A DNA stretch of 64,000 nucleotides. It comes from Mycolicibacterium vaccae NBRC 14118 = CIP 105934 (GTDB taxonomy: Bacteria > Actinomycetota > Actinomycetes > Mycobacteriales > Mycobacteriaceae). The notes beneath the pieces are model-generated. The model made no database searches, had not been told where the DNA came from, and saw nothing but the letters and a program-made list of their open reading frames with translations. The position numbers and the translations under genes are program-made. The DNA is taken from positions 62,001-126,000 of the forward strand of contig NZ_BCRS01000001.1 of NCBI RefSeq assembly GCF_001552715.1, in the 5' to 3' direction. This document shows positions 7,705-16,656 of the stretch, one piece after another (the stretch's first letter is position 1; each line of letters opens with the position of its first letter).

Positions 7705-8799
7705 TCAGGCGGATCGACGGTCTGGATCTGCCCGGTCGAGGGCGGCGAGGGCACGTGCGGTCAATCCCTCCCGGATTCCACTCCGCGCGTGAGCGAACGG
7801 GATGAACGCCCGCAGCAGATCGGGCACATCCAGCAGGACCTTCAGCGGGTGACCGCCTTCCAATAGCGACGACTCCAGCACCTGCTTCACGCGCGCCGCA
7901 CTCCACCGCAATGGGTCGGCCGTCCCAGATTCCACGAGTTCCTGCAACAGGTATTGATGGTCGCGACAGTCGAAGACCGCGCCTGCCTCGGACGCAAAGA
8001 ACTCATCGAGCAGCGCCTTGCTCGCGTCACGACCCGACATGGGCAGCTGATAGAAGTCGCCGCCGCCTGGCAGGCGACCGACCAGCCACCGCACCAGCGG
8101 TCGGCAATCAGGCCACGTGGCGGTCTCCCGGAAGACGTAGGTTCGCCGTAACCCGTAGTCGATCCAGGCCCGCGCATCGGCGAGACTCATCTCGGTGGCC
8201 GTGAGGTCGGGGTTGGACAGCTCGTCCACGGCATCGTCGATCGTGACGACAAACAGGGCAGCATCGGCGATCTCGGACTCGTCGAGGTGATCGACCCATA
8301 CCGCGCACGTCGCTTCCTGCCCGTCGGCGAGCCGGGCGCCGAGCAAGATCTGGTCGAAGTCTCCGAGCACATGCGAAAGGTGCACGGCGCGGTACACGTC
8401 GACGTCCCGCAGTGCGGTGACCCACGACATCAGGGGCCCGTTGTACGCGTTCAGCGCTTCCCGGCAGCGAAGCTGCAGATCGCCGTCCACCAGTTCGGCG
8501 AACAACGCGACGACGGACGCCGACCCGGGGTTGGGGTCATCGATAAGGCTCTTGACGAGGTAGTCGACGTCGATTGGATCTTCCTGGCGGGACCGGAACT
8601 TCGCCAACGGGTCGGGTTTGGCCGCCTCGACCTGCTTGCTGGCGAACACCAGGAACGTCCACGGGTCAAATATGTTCGGTGGTTCCGGTGGCGGATCCTC
8701 GGGAGGTAATTCGGCGACAGTGTCGACGCTGCGCTTCCGCGCTCGCCGTTGGTCGCGTCGCCTTTGCTTGGCCTTGCGTCGCATTCGTCCGTCGGTCAT
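7705..8799 (-). CDS. Conserved protein of unknown function
   Basis: A 364-residue cytoplasmic protein not recognised. The first 25 residues are strongly basic (RRKAKQRRRDQRRARKR), then a proline/acidic linker (PPEDPPPEPP), then an alpha/beta globular part with no obvious signal peptide or membrane segment. Motifs such as DPWTFLVFASKQVEAA and WVDHLDESEIADAALFVV look like conserved surface features, but I cannot attach a family. The basic N-terminus could bind nucleic acid. The ATG at 8799 is the first that follows a plausible leader. It lies downstream of nothing on its strand and is probably monocistronic. Confidence 0.65.
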   Translation of the reverse strand: MTDGRMRRKAKQRRRDQRRARKRSVDTVAELPPEDPPPEPPNIFDPWTFLVFASKQVEAAKPDPLAKFRSRQEDPIDVDYLVKSLIDDPNPGSASVVALFAELVDGDLQLRCREALNAYNGPLMSWVTALRDVDVYRAVHLSHVLGDFDQILLGARLADGQEATCAVWVDHLDESEIADAALFVVTIDDAVDELSNPDLTATEMSLADARAWIDYGLRRTYVFRETATWPDCRPLVRWLVGRLPGGGDFYQLPMSGRDASKALLDEFFASEAGAVFDCRDHQYLLQELVESGTADPLRWSAARVKQVLESSLLEGGHPLKVLLDVPDLLRAFIPFAHARSGIREGLTARALAALDRADPDRRSA

Positions 8800-8994
8800 G
8801 GCGCGGACGCTACTCAGGAGCAGTGACATGTCGGCCCCGCGCTTTATCGTGCGGGCGCGAAACCGGGGACCCCAGCCCGTGGACCGTGTCGAGAAGATTG
8901 CCCGTCATCACTTGTTGACGTGATTCAGTGTCGGTGATTCAGGTGCAGCGGCGGTCGGAGTCTCGTCAGCCAAGGCCCGCAGCAGGCCGCAGTG

Positions 8995-10722
8995 TCAGCC
9001 TCCGCACACCACTTTCGGAATCGGGTCGTAGCGCACGGTGTGCGACTCCCTCCGTGTCTCCCCGGTGGTGATGTCGCGCAGCGTGCGGGTGTCGGTGATG
9101 GTGAATCCCGGTGCGCCGCTACTGGCGCTGCATGATTCACCGTCGGGGATGGTGATGGTCTGGGGTTGGGTCGGCTTTGATCGCGGGCTCTGCGCCGACG
9201 TCACCTCGTAGCGTTTGATACCGAAGATCTGGACAGTGATGGACGACGACGTCCAGGTGGTCTGGATCTGTACCGGGGTGGGTCCGTCGTTGCGGAACTT
9301 GACGTCGATGTCGTTGCCGGACACGGTGGCCTCCCGGCCCGCCGGGTACCGGCTGATGTAGTAGCTGTGTTCCTGGTGCTCAACGAGTTCCATGCCGGCG
9401 AAGTACGCGGCGTTGAACAGCGTGGTGGCCACCTGGGACACCCCGCCGCCGACACCGCGGTCCGGTCTGCCGTGCATGATGATGCCCGCCTCGACGTAGC
9501 CGTTGGCCTTGCTGCGCGGGTTGGTGGCGCCGTTGAGGCTGAACGTCTCCCCCGGTGCGACGACGATGCCGTCGATCGCGCCCGCCGCGCGTTTGATGTT
9601 CACGCCGGAGTCCCCGGCGAAGCCGGACGTCTGGAACTCGCCGATGACCTGGACAGGCCCGAGCGCGTTGAGGTCTTCCGTGGTGAACGTCGCCGGCTCG
9701 TCGACGTAGACCGCGGCGATCTCACGGTCAGTGGTGCCGGTCAGCACGTCCATCAGGTCGGCGAGGGTCTCGTCGTAGTCGATGCGGCGGCCGTCCTGGG
9801 ACGGCACCTTCGCCGGCGGTGACGCCGTGAAGTCGATGGTGGCTTCGCGCAGCGGTGTCTCGGACGCGGCGAGTTGGGGCCGCGCAGCGTCGGCGATGGC
9901 GTTTTCGTCGACGGTGGCCACGATGTCGCCGTCGTCGATGTCGAAGTTCAGTGCCGCGGCGATGACGTCCTCGTCGATGCGGGCGCGGGTCCTGTCGTCT
10001 CCGGTGATTACCAGCGGCGCAGAGACCGCGGGAGCGGCGACGTCGTCGATGGCGGCCTGGACATCGGAAGCAGTTGTGCTGGGCGGTAGTTCGACGACGG
10101 GAAGGTCGATCACGGTGCCGTCGGCCCAGTCTCGCTTGAGCAGCTCGGCGGAGGCGTCGACGTCGAGTTCGCGGCCGTTCTGCGGGTCGACGGCGACGGG
10201 CTCGCTGCCGACGAAGCGCACGGTGCCCTCGACCGGGTCCTGGGCGACGGTGGCGCCCAGGTCCTCGAGGGCCGCGGTGAGGGCGGTGTCGTCGGCGGTG
10301 GAGACCACGCCGATCTCGCGCGTGGTGAACAAGGACGTGAGGCGGGTGATCGGGCTCAGCGGCTGGGCGCCGGTCTGCTCCACCGTGGCGCGCCAGTCGA
10401 CGGCCAGACCGGCCGACGTCGGGTCGATCTCGCTGCGCTCGGGGCCGGCGGTGACGGGGATCGGCCGCGTTGCGCGCGGGGTGACCTCGGCGCGCAGGCG
10501 GTCCTCGGCGTCGGTCAACGTCAGGCCGCCGATGTGCACGCCGGCAGCGGTGACGCCTCGGACCACGCGGTCTTTGCTGTACAGCAGGTCACCGAGGTAG
10601 GCGGCGACCAACAGGGCAAAGGGTGCGGCAAGGAGGATCAGCAGCAGTCGGCGGCGGGGTTTCGGGGGCGGGGCAGGGGCGGTCCCGGCGATGACCTGCG
10701 GTTGCGCTCTGTCGGCGCGCAT
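8995..10722 (-). CDS. VanW-domain membrane-anchored wall protein
   Basis: A 575-residue protein with a cytoplasmic basic tip, one transmembrane helix (about residues 24-44) and a large extracytoplasmic part. This contains YoaR-like putative peptidoglycan-binding repeats (residues about 60-340) and a VanW domain (about 350-500), seen in the GETFSLNGATNPRSKANGY and GGGVSQVATTLFNAAYFAGMEL region. The C-terminus (TRRESHTVRYDPIPKVV) resembles part of a G5-type domain. Such proteins are common in actinobacteria and are thought to act at the cell wall; no enzymatic role is established for VanW domains. The only plausible start is the ATG at 10722. A 215-bp divergent region separates it from the next gene. 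Confidence 0.85.
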   Translation of the reverse strand: MRADRAQPQVIAGTAPAPPPKPRRRLLLILLAAPFALLVAAYLGDLLYSKDRVVRGVTAAGVHIGGLTLTDAEDRLRAEVTPRATRPIPVTAGPERSEIDPTSAGLAVDWRATVEQTGAQPLSPITRLTSLFTTREIGVVSTADDTALTAALEDLGATVAQDPVEGTVRFVGSEPVAVDPQNGRELDVDASAELLKRDWADGTVIDLPVVELPPSTTASDVQAAIDDVAAPAVSAPLVITGDDRTRARIDEDVIAAALNFDIDDGDIVATVDENAIADAARPQLAASETPLREATIDFTASPPAKVPSQDGRRIDYDETLADLMDVLTGTTDREIAAVYVDEPATFTTEDLNALGPVQVIGEFQTSGFAGDSGVNIKRAAGAIDGIVVAPGETFSLNGATNPRSKANGYVEAGIIMHGRPDRGVGGGVSQVATTLFNAAYFAGMELVEHQEHSYYISRYPAGREATVSGNDIDVKFRNDGPTPVQIQTTWTSSSITVQIFGIKRYEVTSAQSPRSKPTQPQTITIPDGESCSASSGAPGFTITDTRTLRDITTGETRRESHTVRYDPIPKVVCGG

Positions 10723-10937
10723 GGCGTTCGTTCCTTAAACAGTCGCTCGCGCTGCCTAGGCACACGTCGACCCGCAGCGCACTGCAGCCAGCCTAGCGAT
10801 TGGAAAGCGGGGGTGCCGTGCCGCAACCTGGCGACGGGCGTGGCCAGGCCCCCCTTCGGCCTTTGCTCACGCCGCGGACTCAGACATGTCGGACCTCGCT
10901 TCTACAGTGACGACTCCGGCCTGGGGAGGAGACGGAT

Positions 10938-11927
10938 ATGGCAGCGCAGCGTTATTCACAGCCGAGTGACGGCTCGGTGTTCTGCGCCATCCTGCTGCTG
11001 CTCCTCGCAGTCGGCTTCGTCATCAAGTACATCTGGTGGTTCGTCGGCGGCGCGGTGCTCGTGGGCGTGTCCGTCGCCGTCTATCGGCTCGCACAGAAGA
11101 GGGGAGAGCAACGCCGGCTGGAGGCGGACGAGGCGGCCGACAGGGAGTTCGAGCGGATCCGGCGCGCCGAGCGGCACAAGCGGTGGACGCTGATCGGCGA
11201 CCAGCGGGCCGTCTACGGGGAGGACGGCGCCGCAGCGATGCGCAAGATCACCGACGGTCCGGAGATGGACGAAGAACCGGGACCGGATGCGTCTGCGGTC
11301 GCGCAGGTGGCGACCACGCCACAGGAGTTGGACGCGCTGGTGCGGGACAAACCGAAGGCGTGGGAGCAGGCGCTGTACGTCTCGGTCCTGGTCCAGCGGG
11401 TTGCTCCCTTGCAATCACGGTTGCGTGACAGCGAGCTCGGCTTCACCGCGCCGACGTCGACCGGCGCGCTGTCGCCGGCGCATCTGGCCTCCACGGTCGT
11501 GACACTGATCGACGAAATGATCGCTACCGCAGAGCACCTGCAGGGATTCATGACAGCTCCCGCGTTCATGGCGGCGTTCACCGGCAAGGACGATACGGGG
11601 GCGGATCCGGAGGCGATCAAGCACATTGCGCATCGCACGATGGACTACCTGGAGCGGTTCCTGGAGCTTTCGGAACGCTGTAGGGCGCTACCGGTGCGCT
11701 CCGGGCACGTCGACATCGTCGCCGACTGCGCGCGGATGCTCGATGATCCGTTGGCGAGCTACCGGGAGTTCATCGCGGACTTCGTCGACGTCATCGAGGC
11801 GCTGCCGAAGGTGCTCAAGCACGCCACGGGCCCCGTCGACATGGGTTCGCTCGGACTGTATTTGAAGATCGACGACAAGCGACACTCGCGGATCCTCAAG
11901 CGGCTGGACGCGATCACGACGACGTAA
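10938..11927 (+). CDS. Two-helix membrane protein of unknown function
   Basis: A 329-residue protein. Two adjacent transmembrane segments (about residues 14-50) are followed by a charged helix rich in Arg/Glu (about 52-95, probable coiled coil) and a soluble helical C-terminal domain. GGGGAGGAGACGG precedes the ATG. It lies 97 bp upstream of the WXG100 pair on the same strand, so it may belong to the ESX toxin locus as an accessory membrane protein; that link is inference from position only. No family recognised. Confidence 0.7.
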   Translation: MAAQRYSQPSDGSVFCAILLLLLAVGFVIKYIWWFVGGAVLVGVSVAVYRLAQKRGEQRRLEADEAADREFERIRRAERHKRWTLIGDQRAVYGEDGAAAMRKITDGPEMDEEPGPDASAVAQVATTPQELDALVRDKPKAWEQALYVSVLVQRVAPLQSRLRDSELGFTAPTSTGALSPAHLASTVVTLIDEMIATAEHLQGFMTAPAFMAAFTGKDDTGADPEAIKHIAHRTMDYLERFLELSERCRALPVRSGHVDIVADCARMLDDPLASYREFIADFVDVIEALPKVLKHATGPVDMGSLGLYLKIDDKRHSRILKRLDAITTT

Positions 11928-12023
11928 CCGGCGGTGTAGGCGATCTCCTTCGAAAATTGGTGACGGGACCCCTTCCCCGGCGCTTTTAGACTCGGTTCGA
12001 CCGGGCGCCGAGTGGGGGAAGCT

Positions 12024-12335
12024 ATGGACAACCTGGAGGTCGACCCCGACGTGGCATTCAGCACGTCGCAGTCGGTGAGCAACGACGCCGTCGAGCTTCA
12101 CGAGCAGTTGGCCGGACTGCAGCGGGACTGGGACAACCTGTCGCGCGGCTGGTCGGGGGCGGCGTCGTCGGCGTACTCGCCGCTGTGGATGGAGTGGCTC
12201 AACGGTGCGACGGCCCTGGTGGACTCGCTGGAGGAGTTGTCGCACAAGGTCGCCGCGGCCGCTGCTCGATATGTCGATCAGGACGGCAGCGCGGCCGAAT
12301 CCATCGACTCAGCTGCGGTCGACCTGGGGCTCTGA
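12024..12335 (+). CDS. WXG100-family protein (first of pair)
   Basis: A 103-residue helical-hairpin protein with a WSG turn (RGWSGAASSAY) near mid-sequence, the hallmark of WXG100 (EsxA/EsxB-like) proteins, which are secreted by type VII systems as dimers. GTGGGGGAAGCT precedes the ATG. It overlaps the next WXG100 gene by one base (TGATG). The pair plus a toxin gene resembles the EsxE-EsxF-CpnT arrangement of M. tuberculosis, where small Esx proteins assist export of a toxin. No ESX core component is in the window, so secretion would use a system encoded elsewhere. Confidence 0.85.
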   Translation: MDNLEVDPDVAFSTSQSVSNDAVELHEQLAGLQRDWDNLSRGWSGAASSAYSPLWMEWLNGATALVDSLEELSHKVAAAAARYVDQDGSAAESIDSAAVDLGL

Positions 12336-12619
12336 TGCGGTACCGGGTCGAACTCGAGGAACTACTGGCGTTCGTCGACCGCCTTCAGGCCTTCGAGCAG
12401 CGTGCAGAAGCCATCGCGACCCGGGTGGACGGTCAGATCGCCGATCTGCACAACACGTGGTCCGGAAACGCCGCCGCTGCGCATCGCGCGCGTCACGACG
12501 AATGGATGGCCGCCGCCACGCAGATGCGGGAAGCACTGGCGCAACTGCGTGCCGCAGCCCACCATGCGCACCGCAACTACACCGAGGCCGCCCAGCTGAA
12601 CCTCGACATGCTGCGATGA
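12335..12619 (+). CDS. WXG100-family protein (second of pair)
   Basis: A 94-residue WXG100 protein with the WSG turn in LHNTWSGNAAAAH and two flanking amphipathic helices. It probably dimerises with the preceding protein. Its ATG overlaps the previous stop by one base and its own stop overlaps the ATG of the toxin gene (ATGA), so all three are translationally coupled. No C-terminal YxxxD/E export motif is obvious; the export signal may be supplied by the partner or the toxin. Confidence 0.85.
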   Translation: MRYRVELEELLAFVDRLQAFEQRAEAIATRVDGQIADLHNTWSGNAAAAHRARHDEWMAAATQMREALAQLRAAAHHAHRNYTEAAQLNLDMLR

Positions 12620-13878
12620 CGGTTCAGGACGTCGATCCGGACACGTTCTACGCGGTCGGGAAGGGCCTGTTCGAGAAGGCAGGCAAGCTCTACGACGCGT
12701 TCAACGTCAACGTCGCGGTCCTCGGCGACACCGCGGCGATGGCGGGCACCGACGACACCGGCGCGGCCTGGGCCGCATCGTATGACCAACGGGTCGGTGA
12801 AATCCTCGCCGCGGTCAACGATCTCACGCAGGCGCTGGAGAACTATGGCGGCGTGGTGTTTCAAGCCGGGTACAACCATGCTGTCGCCGAACACAATGCG
12901 ACACCGGGCAACGGCGGCCCGGCGCCGGTCAAGCCGCAGGAACCCGTGAGTTCGGCAGGCATCCTGTCGGCACCGCCCTCAGCAGGCGGGCCCGGGGCTG
13001 GGCTGCTCGACAACGTCGGCTTGCTGCAGCAGGTCGGCGTGCCTGTACCGGACGGTGACACCGACAAGGTGTCGAAGGCCGCGGACGCGTGGGACCGTCT
13101 CGCGACGGTGTACCAGACCACGACGGTCGCGGAGGGGCTGGGCGTGGACGCCCGAGCGTTCCGGGAGACGCGGTCGCCGGAGGTCGAGTACCTCGTGTCC
13201 GATCTGGAGGCGCTGCAGCGGGCAACGTCGGCGGTGCTGGACGGTTGCGCCGAGCTGGCCCAGTCGTGCCGGGATTACAAGGCCGCACTCGACGATCTGC
13301 GGACAACTCTCGAAGGCATCCTGGAGGACCTCGCCGTCGAACTGGCCGTGACCGCAGCGATCGGCATCGCCGCGTCGTTCGTCTCGTTCGGCGCCGGGGC
13401 CGTCGCCGCCACGGCCAAGGCGGCGCATTCAGTCACCAAGTTCGCCCGCATCATCGCTGAAACGGTTGGCGCGTGGAGGATCTCGAAGAACATCAGCAAG
13501 GGTGTCAAGAGCGCGCACGACATCGCCGGCGTGCGTACCAAGCTGCAGCGCATCAAGAACCTGGGGCGCAAGAACAAGCCGGAGGAGAAGCCCCCGGTCC
13601 CTCCCCCAGCCCCTCCAGGTGTGCCCGCTGGATGGACCGCACGGCCCGCCGACAACGGTATGGGCGCTGTCTACCAGCAGCCTGGGTCGCTGGGTAACAG
13701 TAATTCGGTGAGAATCATGGAACCCGGCGCTGACCCCCGCTACCCCAACGGCTATGTAAAGTTCACAAACGAGCACAACCAGCCGATAGATCTCGATGGA
13801 AAGCCGGCGACGCACGCTGCCACTCACATCCCGCGCAATCCGGACGGCACGTACTCGATCCCGAAAGGCTGGTCGTAA
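12616..13878 (+). CDS. ESX-type polymorphic toxin with C-terminal toxin domain
   Basis: A 420-residue protein. The N-terminal ~100 residues are helical and WXG/LXG-like. Residues about 110-130 are Pro/Gly-rich, 140-230 are helical, and a long hydrophobic segment follows (about 240-275, AVTAAIGIAASFVSFGAGAVAA) that may insert into membranes. A basic stretch and a proline hinge (KPPVPPPAPPG) precede a compact C-terminal domain of about 85 residues ending YPNGYVKFTNEHNQPIDL and HIPRNPDGTYSIPKGW. That order is typical of type VII polymorphic toxins whose last domain is exchanged between strains. The toxin chemistry is not assigned. The next gene starts on its stop codon and is the likely immunity gene. 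Confidence 0.78.
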   Translation: MTVQDVDPDTFYAVGKGLFEKAGKLYDAFNVNVAVLGDTAAMAGTDDTGAAWAASYDQRVGEILAAVNDLTQALENYGGVVFQAGYNHAVAEHNATPGNGGPAPVKPQEPVSSAGILSAPPSAGGPGAGLLDNVGLLQQVGVPVPDGDTDKVSKAADAWDRLATVYQTTTVAEGLGVDARAFRETRSPEVEYLVSDLEALQRATSAVLDGCAELAQSCRDYKAALDDLRTTLEGILEDLAVELAVTAAIGIAASFVSFGAGAVAATAKAAHSVTKFARIIAETVGAWRISKNISKGVKSAHDIAGVRTKLQRIKNLGRKNKPEEKPPVPPPAPPGVPAGWTARPADNGMGAVYQQPGSLGNSNSVRIMEPGADPRYPNGYVKFTNEHNQPIDLDGKPATHAATHIPRNPDGTYSIPKGWS

Positions 13879-14258
13879 TGGACCTAGGGCTGAACGGAAA
13901 ATGTCTGCAGTCGGTACTCATCGAGTACACGCTCAGAATGAAATTGTCGGATGTCTATTTCATCGTCATCGAATCACCCTTCAACGTCGAGTCTCATGGC
14001 ACGAATGTCTCCCTCTCGCCGGAAGAAGACGCTGACGAGGCTTTCCAGCCGATACGCCAGCTCGTAGGGCGAATGGTCGAGGAGGCCACGGCGGATGACG
14101 CCGGAGCGCTCCACGTCCGGTTCAGCGATGGGACTCGGCTCGAGGTGCCGCCAGACGAGGCGTATGAGGCGTGGAATGTTTCGGGACCGAACGGCGCGCT
14201 GGTCGTATGCACGCCTGGCGGCAAATTGGCTGTGTGGAGTGGAAGTGCCGAAGCGTGA
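13878..14258 (+). CDS. DUF6188-like protein, probable immunity protein
   Basis: A 126-residue protein of the DUF6188-like family: MDLGLNGKCLQSVLIEYTL at the N-terminus, then LHVRFSDGTRLEVPPDEAYEAW and CTPGGKLAVW at the C-terminus. No signal peptide or membrane segment, so it is cytoplasmic. Its ATG shares a base with the toxin stop codon (TAATG), which is the usual position of a cognate immunity gene; the role is inferred from that. A second, damaged copy lies at 16653-17033. Confidence 0.72.
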   Translation: MDLGLNGKCLQSVLIEYTLRMKLSDVYFIVIESPFNVESHGTNVSLSPEEDADEAFQPIRQLVGRMVEEATADDAGALHVRFSDGTRLEVPPDEAYEAWNVSGPNGALVVCTPGGKLAVWSGSAEA

Positions 14259-14587
14259 CACCGGCTTACGTGTTCAGAGACGTGGCCGGCAACCAAGTCT
14301 CGTGGCCGATACATCGAGGTCACCGTGCGCGACATCGGCCGCTCGGTCCCCGCTTCGCGCGGAGTTACGCGAGCACGCGCATGCCGACTGCACTTGGGCA
14401 ATGATCCGCCTGGTCTGGCTCACGCACTTCTGCAGCTCCTCGTACACTCACCGCCGAGATGAACCGTAAGCCTTTGCAAGGCCACCTAGTACTCGTCAGC
14501 GACTGCCTATTTCCCCGCCGCTTCCTGACGAGCAGTACTGGTCGGAAGCTCGGCCCAAAGTAGATCGATCGGGTCGTTGCCTCTCCT
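14259..14587. other. Intergenic region after the toxin/immunity pair
   Basis: About 330 bp with no convincing gene. A plus-strand frame at 14256-14404 is open but resembles nothing. An imperfect inverted repeat (AGTACTCGTCAG at 14488-14499 and CTGACG-AGC-AGTACT at 14525-14539) could fold as a hairpin with a 3-nt bulge. It may hold the remains of a displaced toxin tip or immunity gene. Confidence 0.35.
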
Positions 14588-15028
14588 TCATGCTTGAGGC
14601 TCGAACTTCTGCGGTAGCGCCTCGTCTTCCCGACCTTGTTCGCGAAGTTCGGCGAGCCAGCGCCTGTAGGCGGCCTGGTGCGTCGACGCAACACGTTTGC
14701 CTTCCTCGGTGATGCGCAACCACAACGTCCACGGCCACCCGGCACGGTCATCGAAACGTTTGACGTAGTCGTCGCGTAGACGCTCGATCGACTCTTCTGA
14801 CGTCGTCGTCCAAGGTTCGAATCGTGCGCCGTGATCACGCAAGTCGCCGACCTCGGCCAAACCCTCCCGAATCAATGACCTGATGAGATCAACCGTTTTA
14901 CGCTGAACTTCGGCCAAAGTGACCGATAGGTCCTCTTCCGCAACGTGTCGGTGAACCTCCCAGATCTTCACCCAATCGTGCTGGCCTTCCACGAGAACCT
15001 TCTCGCGCGCCGACAGCCTCGTAGCCAT
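14588..15028 (-). CDS. Small helical protein, paralogue of the 17.9-kb gene
   Basis: A 146-residue cytoplasmic protein, opposite in strand to its neighbours. It is clearly related to the protein at 17894-18253: both share a helical N-terminus (DWV.I.E/D.H), LIRSLIREGLAEVGDL versus LIHDLVEEGLFEVGEV, a PWT stretch and GWPWTLWLRITEEGK versus IWPWYCWLNLTDKGE. The second half has the feel of a winged-helix domain. Two copies within one polymorphic-toxin locus suggest an immunity family, but that is inference from location. The start is the ATG at 15028. Confidence 0.62.
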   Translation of the reverse strand: MATRLSAREKVLVEGQHDWVKIWEVHRHVAEEDLSVTLAEVQRKTVDLIRSLIREGLAEVGDLRDHGARFEPWTTTSEESIERLRDDYVKRFDDRAGWPWTLWLRITEEGKRVASTHQAAYRRWLAELREQGREDEALPQKFEPQA

Positions 15029-15323
15029 GGAATTAGCATAACGACAAGGATCGACAAGAGGTCACGCGAAACCGTCGTAGACGCTCTGTGCGACAGCACA
15101 ATTACCCTGAGGATTGCTTCTGGGCGAACGGCGTGCGGGCTTGACGTTGAGTCCTGGACGTCCCGTCGGAGAACTGGACCGACAAGCACCGTCCGACAAG
15201 CATCAAATGTCGGACAGCGCCTTAACAGTCCGTACGATTTGAACAGGGTTGACTGCAACGGAAACCTCGTGACAAGACGAAGTCCGGGCAACCACACGCC
15301 GATCGTGTGGGATTGGTGAGTTC

Positions 15324-15695
15324 ATGATCGACTACACGAAGTTCCCTGGCCTCACGTGTGTCTATCTCGAGGACAGCTACGTACTCGAAATTCTCGAGGA
15401 ACCGGGGGAACTCATCTTCAAGCTTGACGCGGTCCTGACTCCGGAATGCCCGGCATACCGGCCGCCGCGCCCCGACGAGCAGTACTGTTACGCGGCGGGA
15501 TGTCTCGTGTTCCCGAGCGTTCTCAGCATCGACTGGATCGAGCGCACCGACCAGAAGTTCACTGACGCAAGTGGTGAACAGGATCTCGGCAACATCGATG
15601 TTCTCAAACGCGATGGCGATTTCTTTGTAGCAGAGGGTGACTGGGGCAAGGTCCGAGTCCAGAGTGCAGAGCCACAGTTCGAGCTTGATGATTGA
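15324..15695 (+). CDS. Small acidic protein, probable orphan immunity protein
   Basis: A 123-residue acidic protein beginning MIDYTKFPGLTCVYLEDSYV and ending GDFFVAEGDWGKVRVQ. No known domain. A frameshifted relative is readable at 17046-17385, so the family has been duplicated inside this locus. Acidic single-domain proteins next to a polymorphic toxin are commonly immunity proteins; here no toxin precedes it directly, so it would be an orphan. The start at 15324 is the only ATG in frame. The next small frame overlaps its stop (15688). Confidence 0.6.
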   Translation: MIDYTKFPGLTCVYLEDSYVLEILEEPGELIFKLDAVLTPECPAYRPPRPDEQYCYAAGCLVFPSVLSIDWIERTDQKFTDASGEQDLGNIDVLKRDGDFFVAEGDWGKVRVQSAEPQFELDD

Positions 15696-15921
15696 TTACT
15701 CCACACCCCTCCAGCCTGGTCGATTCCGCGGTACAGCCGCGATTGAACTGCTCGACGAGATACTTGCTCCGCGAGTTCCGTCCATGTTCCGAATGGCGGC
15801 AACGTTTCGCAGGAGAGGATGCCGAGCAGAGACCTCTCGACGGCGCCAGATCAGTTCGGAGAAGTCCCCGACACCATCCGCCTGTTGCGACGTTCCTGAG
15901 CGGGTTGTCATCGAGAAGTGA
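15688..15921 (+). CDS. Short frame overlapping the preceding gene, possibly a decayed immunity gene
   Basis: A 77-residue frame whose ATG overlaps the previous stop by eight bases. Its first half (PGRFRGTAAIELLDEILAPRVPSMFRMAATF) reads like real protein, while the second half is Ser/Arg/Cys-rich and looks out of frame. A frameshift near 15815 is likely, leaving a broken gene. The remaining ~80 bp to 16000 hold no gene. Confidence 0.35.
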   Translation: MIDYSTPLQPGRFRGTAAIELLDEILAPRVPSMFRMAATFRRRGCRAETSRRRQISSEKSPTPSACCDVPERVVIEK

Positions 15922-16000
15922 TGGACGGTTTAGGTGAGAGCGTGACAGTCCGTGACGTCATGAACAACGGGGTCATCAAGATTGGAATGGCATTGATCCT

Positions 16001-16372
16001 ATGAAGGAACAGAATTGGCGACCTATTGCGCCTGAGGAATCCAAGGCTGTGGAGGCCATCGTGTCCGCCTCAGGACTGCGCCACGCTCCACTGCTGCTTC
16101 GAGATCTCGACGGTGCGCTCGTAAGAAACGAGTCGGCCTGGATTCTCGAGGTGAAGGCAGCTGCGAACGGGCCCGGTGCTTCAGACCTGCGCGATGGGCC
16201 GTTGCCCGCACGCGCGTACGTTCGGTCGGACGGTGTCTACCAAGGCGAAATCATCATCTGGATTTCCAACGGCCACATATCGGGTCTGGAGTACGCGTGG
16301 GTCACCGATCAGCCTCCCACGAGGTGGCCGCGACCAGCCGAAATCGAGGTCGTGACGCAAAGAGATACGTGA
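16001..16372 (+). CDS. Small protein of unknown function, probable immunity-type
   Basis: A 123-residue cytoplasmic protein. The N-terminal half is helical (ESKAVEAIVSASGLRHAPLLL) and the C-terminal half contains GEIIIWISNGHISGLEYAWVTDQPPTRWP, a beta-rich pattern I have seen in small actinobacterial proteins of unknown role but cannot name. It overlaps the next gene by four bases (GTGA), so the two are probably co-translated. Both sit within the orphan immunity field of the ESX toxin locus. Confidence 0.58.
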   Translation: MKEQNWRPIAPEESKAVEAIVSASGLRHAPLLLRDLDGALVRNESAWILEVKAAANGPGASDLRDGPLPARAYVRSDGVYQGEIIIWISNGHISGLEYAWVTDQPPTRWPRPAEIEVVTQRDT

Positions 16373-16656
16373 CCGACGGAAAGGACAAGCGGGTGGATCA
16401 GCGCTTCGGGTTTCTCAGCAAGAGCCAGTCGGCTCACCTTCTCGATATCGTGTCTCGGCGCAATCCTCACCTTTACGAGCGCCTTCGTAGTGCCGGTGCG
16501 GTATCGCGACCGGACACCGAGGAAATCGTCAATGCACTCGGCGATGAACTGGCGAACAATATGGACGACGACTGGGAGCCCACCGAATACGGTCAAACGG
16601 TGAGCGCATTGCTAGCACGTTTCAACGCCGCCAGGATCGCTGAATGGCCGCGATAG
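16369..16656 (+). CDS. Small helical protein coupled to the preceding gene
   Basis: A 95-residue protein starting at the GTG inside the previous stop (GTGA at 16369-16372). It contains FGFLSKSQSAHLLDIVSRRNPHLY and EEIVNALGDELANNMDDDWEPTEYGQ, mostly helix. The longer frame from 16297 adds residues encoded inside the previous gene and is rejected. No family name. Its TAG stop lies inside the degenerate start of the next gene's homology (16653), which marks the joint of an old recombination. Confidence 0.55.
   Translation: MTDGKDKRVDQRFGFLSKSQSAHLLDIVSRRNPHLYERLRSAGAVSRPDTEEIVNALGDELANNMDDDWEPTEYGQTVSALLARFNAARIAEWPR

Noticed and set aside
14256-14404. Plus-strand frame directly after the DUF6188 gene
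   Set aside because: It has a GTG start at the right place, but the sequence is Arg/His-rich and resembles no immunity family, so it is left as intergenic.
16297-16368. Longer start for the protein at 16369
   Set aside because: The extra 24 residues are encoded inside the preceding gene; the GTG in the GTGA overlap is the natural start.
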